Shown here piece by piece: positions 55,784-63,417 of a stretch of DNA of 64,000 nucleotides. Source of the DNA: Burkholderiales bacterium. Lineage in GTDB: Bacteria; Pseudomonadota; Gammaproteobacteria; Burkholderiales; Burkholderiaceae_C. The stretch is from the NCBI GenBank assembly GCA_028868305.1, contig JAGWUS010000013.1:1-64000 (forward strand), given 5' to 3'. How positions within the stretch are numbered: the stretch's first letter is position 1; every line of letters starts with the position of its first letter. The translations under genes and the position numbers were made by a program. Under the pieces are notes generated by a model, which worked only from the letters and a program-made list of their open reading frames with translations, was not told the origin of the DNA and did not search any database.

Positions 55784-56638
55784 TTATCCTTTCACCGCAC
55801 CTGCGGTGAGACCTTTCACAAAGTATTGACCGGCCAGCACATAGACCAGCATAGTGGGCAGGCCGGCGATGATCGCGGCCGCCATGTCGACGTTGTAGGC
55901 CTTGACCCCAGTGGAGGTGTTGGCCATGTTGTTCAACCCCACGGTGATGGGCTTGCTGTCAGCGCCGCTGAATGACACGCCAAACAGGAAGTCGTTCCAG
56001 ATGTTAGTGAACTGCCAAATCAGCGTCACCATAATGATGGGCGTGGACATCGGCACCACGATGCGCCAGAAGATGCGCCAGAAACCGGCGCCATCAATGC
56101 GCGCAGCGTTGACCAGCTCACGCGGAATGGCGGTGTAGTAGTTGCGGAAGAACAGCGTGGTGCCAGCGATGCCGGCCAGGCAGTGCACCAGGATCAACCC
56201 CCAGATCGAGCTGGACAGGCCCAAAAAACCCAACACCTGACTCATGGGCAACAGCACCACCTGAAACGGCATGAACACGCCGAACAGCATGAAGCCGAAT
56301 AGCACCTCGCTGCCCTTGAATTTCCACATCGACAGTACATAGCCGTTGATGGCGCCCCACAGCGTGGAGATCAGCACCGCCGGAACCGCCATAGCCACCG
56401 AGTTCCAGAAATAGGGCTTGAGACCGCGGCAGTCCACACCGGTGCAGGCTGTGGACCAGGCGAGCTTCCACGACTCGAAATTGAGCGAGGTGGGAAGACT
56501 CATCAGGTTGCCGTTGCGAATCTGGTCAGCATCCTTGAACGAGGTGGCCAGCATCACATACAGCGGTGCAAGAAAGAAGAATGCGGCAACCAGCAGGATG
56601 CCGTAGATGATGACGCGGTGCAGTGTTTTGGAGTGCAT
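55784..56638 (-). CDS. Sugar ABC transporter permease (MalG-like)
   Basis: An inner-membrane permease with about six helices. The start is either Met1 at 56650 (MVATMHSKTLH) or the ATG at 56638 (MHSKTLHRVIIYG), which I use as better spaced from an AGGAA; this gives 284 residues. The EAA-type loop is LVNAARIDGAGFWRIFWRIVVP. Features such as LATSFKDADQIRNGNLMSLP agree with glucose/mannose-type CUT1 permeases. It lies between the other permease and the ATPase. Confidence 0.9.
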   Translation of the reverse strand: MHSKTLHRVIIYGILLVAAFFFLAPLYVMLATSFKDADQIRNGNLMSLPTSLNFESWKLAWSTACTGVDCRGLKPYFWNSVAMAVPAVLISTLWGAINGYVLSMWKFKGSEVLFGFMLFGVFMPFQVVLLPMSQVLGFLGLSSSIWGLILVHCLAGIAGTTLFFRNYYTAIPRELVNAARIDGAGFWRIFWRIVVPMSTPIIMVTLIWQFTNIWNDFLFGVSFSGADSKPITVGLNNMANTSTGVKAYNVDMAAAIIAGLPTMLVYVLAGQYFVKGLTAGAVKG

Positions 56639-56653
56639 GGTGGCAACCATTTC

Positions 56654-57532
56654 CTAGCGGTCGTGGGGTTTGGAGCGAAGTTCGCTGTACAGGTAGGGCA
56701 CCACCAGGGCGGCGACGGTGGCCAGCATCATGGTGGCGCTGGCAGCACCCAGGCCAATCTGGCCGCGGTTGAAGCTCATCACGAACATGAAGGTTGCCGG
56801 CACGTCGGTAGCGTATCCAGGACCGCCGGCCGTCAGAGCCATGACCAAGTCGAAGCTCTTGATCGACAGGTGCGACAGCACCAGTATCGTGGAGAACACC
56901 ACCGGCCGCAGGATCGGCAGGATGATGCGCCAGTAAATCAACGGCAGCGACGCACCGTCGATCTGCGCGGCCTTGATGATGCTGTCGTCGATACCTCGCA
57001 GCCCGGCCAGAAACAGCGCCATGGCGAATCCCGCCGACTGCCAGATGCCGGCAATCACCACGCAGTAGATGGCCGTATCGGACTGCACCAGCCAGTCAAA
57101 GCTGAAGCTGGCCCAGCCCAGGTCATGCATGAGTTTTTCCAGCCCGAGGCTGGGATTGAGAATCCATTTCCAGGCCGTGCCGGTCACGATGAACGACAGC
57201 GCCATGGGGTACAGGTAGACCGTGCGCAGGAAACCTTCTGCGCGCACTTTCTGGTCCAGAAAAATTGCCAGCACCATACCCAGCACCATCGATCCACCCA
57301 CATACAGCGTGCTGAAGATGCCCAGGTTCTTGAGGGCCACGTACCAGCGGTCCATATTCCACAAAGTGGCATACTGCTGCAGGCCGACGAACTCGTTGTA
57401 GTTGGGCAACATGTGCGACCCAGTTACGGACAGTACGCCGTTCCAGATCATGAAGCCATAGATGAAGGCAAACCCGAGCACAAAGCCCGGCGCAATCACC
57501 AGCTTGGGTAACAGGTTTTCAATAGTTTTCAT
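56654..57532 (-). CDS. Sugar ABC transporter permease (MalF-like)
   Basis: A 292-residue permease with about six helices starting MKTIENLLPKLVIAPGFVLG. The EAA-type loop is IIKAAQIDGASLPLIYWRIILP. The alternative start 21 codons upstream would run into the hairpin region and has no support. It follows the binding-protein gene after a 159-bp gap with a long stem-loop, a common way to lower permease expression relative to the binding protein. Confidence 0.9.
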   Translation of the reverse strand: MKTIENLLPKLVIAPGFVLGFAFIYGFMIWNGVLSVTGSHMLPNYNEFVGLQQYATLWNMDRWYVALKNLGIFSTLYVGGSMVLGMVLAIFLDQKVRAEGFLRTVYLYPMALSFIVTGTAWKWILNPSLGLEKLMHDLGWASFSFDWLVQSDTAIYCVVIAGIWQSAGFAMALFLAGLRGIDDSIIKAAQIDGASLPLIYWRIILPILRPVVFSTILVLSHLSIKSFDLVMALTAGGPGYATDVPATFMFVMSFNRGQIGLGAASATMMLATVAALVVPYLYSELRSKPHDR

Positions 57533-57576
57533 GGGCGTTGCACAGGAATTCCCATTGCACTCTTTAACGAGCGCAA

Positions 57577-57656
57577 GGGATGGGGTACGTGCCAAAGCGA
57601 AGTAAAGGAGGAGGCCGAAGGCCGGGGGACATGAGCGGCGGCACGTGCTCCATCCC
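57577..57656 (-). other. Long stem-loop between binding protein and permease genes
   Basis: GGGATGGGGTACGTGCC (57577-57593) pairs with GGCACGTGCTCCATCCC (57640-57656) over 17 bp with two G-U pairs (on the plus strand's RNA; the minus RNA has the complementary stem with two A-C mismatches). The 46-nt loop contains GGCC-GAA-GGCC. Such intercistronic structures often stabilise the upstream binding-protein mRNA. Confidence 0.55.
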
Positions 57657-57660
57657 TCTC

Positions 57661-57677
57661 GCCGGCGCAGAGCCGGC
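57661..57677. other. GC-rich hairpin just after the binding-protein gene
   Basis: GCCGGC-N5-GCCGGC forms a perfect 6-bp stem 15 bp after the binding-protein stop on the minus strand. It lacks a U tract, so it is more likely a processing or stability structure than a terminator. Confidence 0.45.
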
Positions 57678-57691
57678 CTCCTGCGCTTGCC

Positions 57692-58942
57692 TTACTTGGT
57701 CGCAGCAGCCTTGGCGATGTTTTTCACACCGTCTGCCACCGAGATCTTGTCGTCGTTCCAGAACTGGCTCACAGCGTCCTTGATGGCGCCTTCAGCTGCA
57801 GGCTTGACCGCCATGCCGTGGGCCACCGAGGGCACCAGACCACCAGTCTTGGCAGTTTCCACAAAGTCCTTGGCAGACAGCTTCGCGCAGTCGTCAAACT
57901 TGCTCATGTCCATCTTCAGGCGCACGGGGATAGAACCCTTGTTCAGGTTGAACACTTCCTGGAACTGGGTGCCCATGATGGCAGCGGCCAGATCAGCCTG
58001 GGCTTTCTGGGCGTTGGGGTCTTTCAGTTTGAACATGGCAAAAGAGTCCACATTGAAGGTGTACGCGTTGCCAGTACCGGGTGCAGCAGCACAGATGTAG
58101 TCCTTGCCAGGTGTCTTTCCAGCGGCTGCGAACTCTCCCTTGGCCCAGTCACCCATGAACTGGAATGCGGCGTCGCCCTTGATGACCATGGCGGTAGCCA
58201 AGTTCCAGTCGCGGCCCGGCGATGCGGCGTCGGTGTAACCCTTGATCTTGCGGAAAGTCTCCAGCGACTTGGTCATGGTGGCACTGGTCAGTGCTTTCTG
58301 GTCCAACTTCACCAATGCGTCCTCGTAGAACTTGGCACCGCCCACACCCAGCACCACGGATTCGAAGGTAGTGAAGTCCTGCCAGTTTTGTCCACCGTGT
58401 GCCACTGCAATCAGTCCGGCCTTCTTGACCTTGTCCGCAGCCTCAAAAAACTCAGGCCATGTCTTGGGAGCGCTCTTCACGCCCACCTTGTCCAGCACGG
58501 CCTTGTTGGCCCACATCCAGTTCACCCGGTGCACATTGACCGGCACTGCAATGTAGTTTCCCTTGTATTTCATGACGTCGGCAACGACCTTGGGCAGCAA
58601 TTCGTCCCACTTTTCAGCCTTGGCGGTGGCATCCAGATTGGCCAGCACGCCTTCAGCAGCCCACTCCTGCAAGGCTGGGCCCTTGATCTGGGCGGCTGCG
58701 GGGGGGTTGCCAGACACCACACGGCTCTTGAGCACCGTCATAGCGTTGTCACCACCGCCACCGGCGACAGCAAAGTCTTTCCAAGTGTGGCCCTTGCTCT
58801 GCATGATGGTCTTGAGTTCGGCGACGGACTTGGCTTCACCGCCGGACGTCCACCAGTGCAGAACTTCCACTTCGCCAGCCATTGCAGCGGAGCCGGCAAC
58901 CACCAATGCCACAGCGGTGGCGAGTTTAGAAAGCTTCAACAT
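57692..58942 (-). CDS. Sugar ABC transporter, periplasmic binding protein
   Basis: A 416-residue CUT1 binding protein resembling glucose/mannose-binding proteins. The signal peptide is MLKLSKLATAVALVVAGSAAMAG, and the mature start GEVEVLHWWTSGGEAKSVAEL is typical. Later family sequences are PVNVHRVNWMWANKAVLDK and FMGDWAKGEFAAAG. Two ATGs (58945, 58942) are present; the second is better spaced from GGAG. It heads the transport operon and is followed by hairpins. The 168-bp AT-rich gap before it holds its promoter, including TTCAT-N13-ATGAA at 59037-59059. Confidence 0.92.
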   Translation of the reverse strand: MLKLSKLATAVALVVAGSAAMAGEVEVLHWWTSGGEAKSVAELKTIMQSKGHTWKDFAVAGGGGDNAMTVLKSRVVSGNPPAAAQIKGPALQEWAAEGVLANLDATAKAEKWDELLPKVVADVMKYKGNYIAVPVNVHRVNWMWANKAVLDKVGVKSAPKTWPEFFEAADKVKKAGLIAVAHGGQNWQDFTTFESVVLGVGGAKFYEDALVKLDQKALTSATMTKSLETFRKIKGYTDAASPGRDWNLATAMVIKGDAAFQFMGDWAKGEFAAAGKTPGKDYICAAAPGTGNAYTFNVDSFAMFKLKDPNAQKAQADLAAAIMGTQFQEVFNLNKGSIPVRLKMDMSKFDDCAKLSAKDFVETAKTGGLVPSVAHGMAVKPAAEGAIKDAVSQFWNDDKISVADGVKNIAKAAATK

Positions 58943-59110
58943 CATGTCTCCAAAAAAATGTGCCCTGACCGTTCGGAGTGGCCAGTGACAACGTTGAACC
59001 CTGGTCGGCACCATGCCGGCCGGGATGTGTTAATTTTTCATTAATTAAAGCTTTATGAATACTGGTACTTACCCTGAGCCCCGCCGCGCAGCGGCTGAGC
59101 GTGGGGGTCG

Positions 59111-60109
59111 TCAGGCCACCAGCGCCAGAGCGGCGTAGTCCCCTACCCGCTCGCCCAGACCAGCGGGCACGATCTCCACACCGCCGGTCAGGGCCCCGAG
59201 CTTGCCCTGCACATGGCTGATGACTTTGGGCAAGAGAAAATCCCGGTGGTGCCAGAACACGCTGCCGCCCATGCTGATGCGTTGCAGGTCCAGCGTGGCA
59301 ATCATGTTGAACAGGGTGCGCCCCATCACCCGGCACAAGTCATCAATAATGACCACAGCCCTTGCATCACCTGCACGAGCAGCTATAAAAAGCGTAGCAG
59401 AATCGGTGTACCCCAGAGAACCGAACCGCCGCGGAATGGCATTGCCGGCGACCAGGGCCTCCACATCGCCTATGCTGCCGCAGCCACACAGCGCGTCGTC
59501 GTTGTCACTGACAAAGGTGTGGCCTACATGGCCGGCATTGCCGTTCTTGCCGCGCAGAACCCGACCGTCCACGCACAGGCCCATGCCAATGCCGGTGCTC
59601 CAGGTCACGTAGGCGCAGTGGTCCATGCCCTGCAAGGCCCCCCAGCGGCGCTCCGCTTCCAGCGCCCCCACACCGTCGTTTTCCACCCGCACATTGGGAA
59701 ACGCCGCGCGTAGCGGCGCCTCCAGCAGCGCGGTGGGCCAGTCGTTGGGCAGGCCCCGGGCCTTGCCGGCCATGCCACCACAGATGTTGGGGGCAGCGAG
59801 CTCCACCAGCCCCTGGTTGATCACAAAAGGCCCGCAGGACGCCACCCCCACCGCAGAAATGGCAGCCACTGGAACCCCGGCTGCTGCGCAGCTCTGCCCA
59901 ACAAGGCGGATGATTTGCTGTGCCAGGGCGTCATTGCGGCCTTCTTTGGCGGTGGGCTCCGCCACCTTGCCACACACGCCGCGTTCATCCGCGATGCTTA
60001 CCGCCACTTTGGTGCCGCCAATGTCCACACAGGCCACGGGCGCGGACCCCTGTGGGAGTCCGGTGAAAGGTTCGGAGGAAAGGATGGAAGGGGCGGAAAA
60101 GGCGGTCAT
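59111..60109 (-). CDS. ROK-family sugar kinase (glucokinase-like)
   Basis: A 332-residue ROK kinase that would phosphorylate the imported sugar. The ATP motif is VACVDIGGTKVAVSIA, the sugar-binding acid is in VENDGVGALEAERRWG, and TWSTGIGMGLCVDG follows. The zinc motif is unusual: His194 or His197, Cys208 and Cys210 are present, but the third cysteine is Asp215 (LCGCGSIGDVE). Residues 238-255 coincide with a 54-bp repeat copy. The start at 60109 is preferred to a TTG upstream. It lies upstream of the transport genes on the same strand. Confidence 0.9.
   Translation of the reverse strand: MTAFSAPSILSSEPFTGLPQGSAPVACVDIGGTKVAVSIADERGVCGKVAEPTAKEGRNDALAQQIIRLVGQSCAAAGVPVAAISAVGVASCGPFVINQGLVELAAPNICGGMAGKARGLPNDWPTALLEAPLRAAFPNVRVENDGVGALEAERRWGALQGMDHCAYVTWSTGIGMGLCVDGRVLRGKNGNAGHVGHTFVSDNDDALCGCGSIGDVEALVAGNAIPRRFGSLGYTDSATLFIAARAGDARAVVIIDDLCRVMGRTLFNMIATLDLQRISMGGSVFWHHRDFLLPKVISHVQGKLGALTGGVEIVPAGLGERVGDYAALALVA
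59345..59398 (-). repeat. 54-bp palindrome-headed element, copy 8 (inside the ROK kinase gene)
   Basis: In gene sense: core GCTAC-N7-ATAGC, arm with GTGCA, GGGCT at 38-42 and the end CATTATT. It starts on a codon and encodes ATLFIAARAGDARAVVII (238-255). The codons (GCT, ATA, AGG) are unlike the surrounding GC-rich use, but the peptide resembles native ROK sequence, so replacement rather than simple insertion is possible. Confidence 0.62.
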
Positions 60110-60150
60110 GGCGGTGCGCAATCAAAAACGGAAATGGGAAGACCCCGAGC

Positions 60151-60519
60151 TTACTGGCGACCGTAGTCATCCTGCAAACGCACGATGTCATCTTCACCCA
60201 GGTAGCTGCCCAACTGGACCTCGACAATCTCGACGGGGAGATCTGTCAGGTTGGCAATCCGATGCACCTGGCCCAGGGCAATATCACAATGTTGGCCCTG
60301 GTACAGGTCGAATATGTGCTCGTCCAGCGTCACCCGCGCAGTACCCTGCACGACCACCCAGTGCTCGGAACGGTGATAGTGCTTTTGCAGGCTGATCTGC
60401 TGGCCCGCAGCGACATGGATGCGCTTGATCTTGTTTCCCGGCACCTCGGACACGGTCTCGTACCAGCCCCAGGGCCGCTGAGTGCGTCCGAGGTTTTCAG
60501 TGCGGGTGGTGGTTTGCAT
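60151..60519 (-). CDS. Cupin, mannose-6-phosphate isomerase type II-like
   Basis: A 122-residue single-domain cupin like the isomerase domain of ManC/AlgA proteins. The metal-binding pattern is in ISLQKHYHRSEHWVVVQG, with a second cupin motif in GQVHRIANLTD; RPWGWYETVSE is the family's N-terminal mark. It may interconvert mannose and fructose 6-phosphates for the adjacent kinase and sugar importer. The start at 60519 (MQTTTRTENLG) is preferred to upstream ATG-free frame. It lies 41 bp before the ROK gene. Confidence 0.82.
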   Translation of the reverse strand: MQTTTRTENLGRTQRPWGWYETVSEVPGNKIKRIHVAAGQQISLQKHYHRSEHWVVVQGTARVTLDEHIFDLYQGQHCDIALGQVHRIANLTDLPVEIVEVQLGSYLGEDDIVRLQDDYGRQ

Positions 60520-60563
60520 GGCGGGAATGCTACCCGCCAATCGGCTCTCGCGTTACCGGGCGG

Positions 60564-61001
60564 TTACCGTAGGTGCGACTGCGTCCAGCGCACGATGTCG
60601 GCTGCGCCCATGGCGCCAGGCTGGCGCGCCACTTCGCGGCCGTTCACAAACAGCGCCAGCGTGGGAATGCTGCGGATGTTGAAGCGCGCCGCCAGGTTTT
60701 GCGCTTCTTCGGTATTGACCTTGGCCACGCGCATATGGGGTTCCAGCTGGGCTGCGGCCTGCTCGAATGCTGGCGCCATCTGGCGACACGGGCCACACCA
60801 CGGCGCCCAGAAATCCACCAGCACCGGAATCTGGTTGCGGCCGATGTGGCGCTCAAACGCCGCTTCGTCCAGCGCGGTGGAGTGCGCCATAAACAACGGT
60901 TTGTGGCAACCACCGCAGTCGGGGGCGTTTTGCATATCCGCGGATTTCACGCGGTTGGTGGTGTGGCAATGGGGGCAGACAATGTGCAGGGATTCAGTCA
61001 T
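60564..61001 (-). CDS. trxC: Thioredoxin 2 (TrxC)
   Basis: A 145-residue zinc-containing thioredoxin. The N-terminal zinc site uses CPHC (9-12) and CGGC (29-32); the redox site is WCGPC (68-72) in DFWAPWCGPCRQMAP; the cis-proline region is IRSIPTLALFVNG. TrxC repairs oxidised proteins in the cytoplasm, often under oxidative stress. It lies 44 bp upstream of the cupin gene on the same strand. Confidence 0.95.
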   Translation of the reverse strand: MTESLHIVCPHCHTTNRVKSADMQNAPDCGGCHKPLFMAHSTALDEAAFERHIGRNQIPVLVDFWAPWCGPCRQMAPAFEQAAAQLEPHMRVAKVNTEEAQNLAARFNIRSIPTLALFVNGREVARQPGAMGAADIVRWTQSHLR

Positions 61002-61072
61002 GGTGGGGGCCTCGCTTCGTACCCATATGGGTATCTACATCAGGACTTCAAGTGCCGAAAAAACCAGGGCGG

Positions 61073-62200
61073 TCAAAGCCGGTGGGTGCGGTCACCGCGG
61101 GCAAACCCGATGGCATCCCAGTGTGCGCCCTTGCACAGGCCGATGACCTTGAAGAACTCACCCATCTCATGCTCGGTAATCAGCTTGTGCGCTGCCACCC
61201 GCGCCTGCAACGGCGCCTGCTCCATGGCCTCGGCCAGGCCGCAGTTGATCAGGAAATTTGCCTGGTTGGTATAGCCCAGCACTTCCAGCCCCGCTTCCTG
61301 TGCTGCCACCGCAACACCAGTGAAATTCACGTGGGCGGTGATGTCTTTGAGCCCCACGTCCACCAGCGGATTGCCATCGCTCTTATGCGCCTGGTGGCAC
61401 ATCACGGTACCCATGTGGCGCTGCGGGTGGTAGTACTCACTCTCGGGAAAGCCATAGTCCAGCAGAAATGCGGCACCAGCCTGCAAATGGTCTGCCAGGG
61501 TGCGGACAAAGGCTTCGCCCTGCGCGTGGATTTCGGTCAGGTAATCGTGCGCACCCTCCACCTCCAGCGGCGGGCGCAGGTCGGTGGGCCGGTCCGCCCA
61601 GGCGAACGCGTCACCGTGACATGCCACGCCACGCTCCTGCCACACGCCGTTCACGCGCGCCAGCAACTGCACCGGCATGGCGTCCAGCACCTCATTGCCC
61701 ACCACCACGCCGCGCAGGGTATCGGGCAAAGCCGTGGCCCACTGGACCTTGCCCGCGTGGGCGGCCAATGTCTCGCGCTGGCGCTCTTTCAGCGACTCGG
61801 ACAAATCCACAATCGTGTAGCGGCGCACCCGCACGCCCAGCGCATCCAACAACTGCAGGGCCAGCGCGCCGGTACCGGCGCCAAATTCCCATACCTCATC
61901 GGTGCCGCTGACCTCCAGCGCCTGCGCCACCTGGCGCGCCAGCGCCTGGCCAAACAGCGGTGATAGCTCGGGGGCGGTCACAAAGTCGCTGCCGCCGCCC
62001 GGCAGAGCGCCAAACTTGGCTGAGCCGTGGGCATAGTAACCCAGCCCCGGGGTGTACAGGGCTAAAGCCATGAAGGCGTCGAAGCCGATCCAGCCTCCTG
62101 CGTCCTGAATCTGCCGCAGAATGCGGCTGGTCAGGGCAGCACCAATAGCCTGCGGGCTGTCGGGAAGAGGGGGGGTCGTTAAACTCGGAGATGTTGTCAT
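61073..62200 (-). CDS. MidA/NDUFAF7-type SAM-dependent methyltransferase
   Basis: A 375-residue protein of the Methyltransf_28 family, whose mitochondrial member NDUFAF7 methylates an arginine of a complex I subunit. The family N-terminus is GGWIGFDAFMALALYTPGLGYYAHGSAKFG (seen in two parts here), followed by DFVTAPELSPLFGQALA and the SAM-binding EFGAGTGALALQLL. The later VVGNEVLDAMPVQLL and LLDYGFPESEYYHPQR are also typical. A bacterial substrate is not established. The start at 62200 (MTTSPSLTTPPL) is 22 bp from the divergent SDR gene. Confidence 0.88.
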   Translation of the reverse strand: MTTSPSLTTPPLPDSPQAIGAALTSRILRQIQDAGGWIGFDAFMALALYTPGLGYYAHGSAKFGALPGGGSDFVTAPELSPLFGQALARQVAQALEVSGTDEVWEFGAGTGALALQLLDALGVRVRRYTIVDLSESLKERQRETLAAHAGKVQWATALPDTLRGVVVGNEVLDAMPVQLLARVNGVWQERGVACHGDAFAWADRPTDLRPPLEVEGAHDYLTEIHAQGEAFVRTLADHLQAGAAFLLDYGFPESEYYHPQRHMGTVMCHQAHKSDGNPLVDVGLKDITAHVNFTGVAVAAQEAGLEVLGYTNQANFLINCGLAEAMEQAPLQARVAAHKLITEHEMGEFFKVIGLCKGAHWDAIGFARGDRTHRL

Positions 62201-62221
62201 GTCGCGTTGAATTGTCCCCCA

Positions 62222-63028
62222 ATGTCTGCCCCTACCCCACTCCCGGTTCACACCCCCACTGTTCTGGTTACAGGCGCCGCCAAGCGCCTGGGCCGTGAAA
62301 TTGCGCTCCAGCTCGCCGCCAACGGCTGGCGGGTGGCGGTGCACTACCGTGACTCGGTCGAAGATGCTACAAAAACAGTAGCTGACTGTGCAAGATTGAC
62401 GGGGGGTGCAACCGCTTTTCGCTGTAATTTGGGGAATGAGGCAGCCGTGCGCAACCTGCTACCCGCGGTGATTGAGAAGATGGGCTATGTCGACGCCATC
62501 GTCAACAGCGCCTCCACCTTCGAGCACGACACCGCCACCACCTTCACCTTTGCGGCCATGGAAAAGCACCTGCGTAGCAACGCCGGCGCCGCGATTCTGC
62601 TCAGTGAGGCGCTGCACCGCCATATCGCCGAACGCCAGACCGACCCGCGCAGTGATGGAGCGTGGGGGCAAGGCGTGGTGGTCAATTTGCTGGACCAGAA
62701 GCTCTGGAACCAGAACCCAGATTTTCTTAGCTATACCCTGTCCAAGGCCGCACTCGAAGCCGCCAACACCATGCTGGCGCTGGCGCTGAGCCCATTGGTG
62801 CGCGTGGTCGGCGTAGCGCCCGGACTGACGCTGACCAGCCACATGCTGAGCCAGGAGAAGTTTGATGCCCTGCACCGGCTCTCGCCACTGGGGCGCTCGT
62901 CGACCCCGCAGGATGTGGCGGCCACCGTCGAATTTGCGCTGAAGAACCAGTCCATCACCGGCACCACCCTGATCGTGGACGGCGGCCAGCACCTCATGCG
63001 CTTCGAGCGCGATTTTTCCCTGATGTAA
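62222..63028 (+). CDS. folM: SDR oxidoreductase, pteridine reductase/FolM-like
   Basis: A 268-residue short-chain dehydrogenase. The NADPH motif is TGAAKRLGREIAL (17-29), the NSAS motif is IVNSASTFEHD, and the catalytic Y-x3-K is in FLSYTLSKAALEAAN. The KRLG variant and the adjacent folB suggest a pteridine reductase (dihydromonapterin or dihydrofolate reduction), as in FolM. The start at 62222 (MSAPTPLPV) is preferred over a TTG. Residues 49-66 (ATKTVADCARLTGGATAF) coincide with a 54-bp repeat copy. FolB follows after 13 bp. Confidence 0.82.
   Translation: MSAPTPLPVHTPTVLVTGAAKRLGREIALQLAANGWRVAVHYRDSVEDATKTVADCARLTGGATAFRCNLGNEAAVRNLLPAVIEKMGYVDAIVNSASTFEHDTATTFTFAAMEKHLRSNAGAAILLSEALHRHIAERQTDPRSDGAWGQGVVVNLLDQKLWNQNPDFLSYTLSKAALEAANTMLALALSPLVRVVGVAPGLTLTSHMLSQEKFDALHRLSPLGRSSTPQDVAATVEFALKNQSITGTTLIVDGGQHLMRFERDFSLM
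62366..62419 (+). repeat. 54-bp palindrome-headed element, copy 9 (inside the SDR gene)
   Basis: Core GCTAC-N7-GTAGC (62366-62382), arm with TGCA, GGGGT at 38-42 and the end GCTTTT. It starts on a codon and encodes residues 49-66. Codons such as AGA, TTG, ACA and GTA cluster here, unlike the rest of the gene. Confidence 0.7.
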
Positions 63029-63041
63029 CCCGGACCACCCC

Positions 63042-63413
63042 ATGCCACACACCCAGGGAACCCAAATCCTCACACTCACCGGCTTGCGCTTTGACGCCAA
63101 TCTGGGCATTCTGGAATCTGAAAAGACCGCGCCCCAGCCGATTCAGGTGGACGCCGAGCTGAGCCTGGGCCCGCAGCCCCTGCTGCCCCACGATGACGAT
63201 ATCAACCATGTGCTGGACTACCGCAAGGTGCGCCGGATCATCATCGACGAATGCACGGCGGAACACGTGAATTTGCTGGAGAGTTTGATTGGCAAGCTCG
63301 CCAACCGCCTGCTGCAGCTGCCCGGCGTGCAGGGCGTGCGGGTGAAGATCGCCAAGCTGGAAATTTTTGACGACTGTGAAGTCGCCATTCGCGTAGAAAC
63401 AGGAAAGTGGTGA
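63042..63413 (+). CDS. folB: Dihydroneopterin aldolase
   Basis: Cleaves dihydroneopterin to 6-hydroxymethyl-dihydropterin and glycolaldehyde in folate synthesis. The 123 residues have the family pattern [17 protein letters not shown] near the N-terminus (the usual catalytic Glu position), [20 protein letters not shown] in the middle, and [21 protein letters not shown] at the end. It lies 13 bp after the SDR gene and 4 bp before ttcA, in one operon. Confidence 0.92.
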   Translation: MPHTQGTQILTLTGLRFDANLGILESEKTAPQPIQVDAELSLGPQPLLPHDDDINHVLDYRKVRRIIIDECTAEHVNLLESLIGKLANRLLQLPGVQGVRVKIAKLEIFDDCEVAIRVETGKW

Positions 63414-63417
63414 AACC

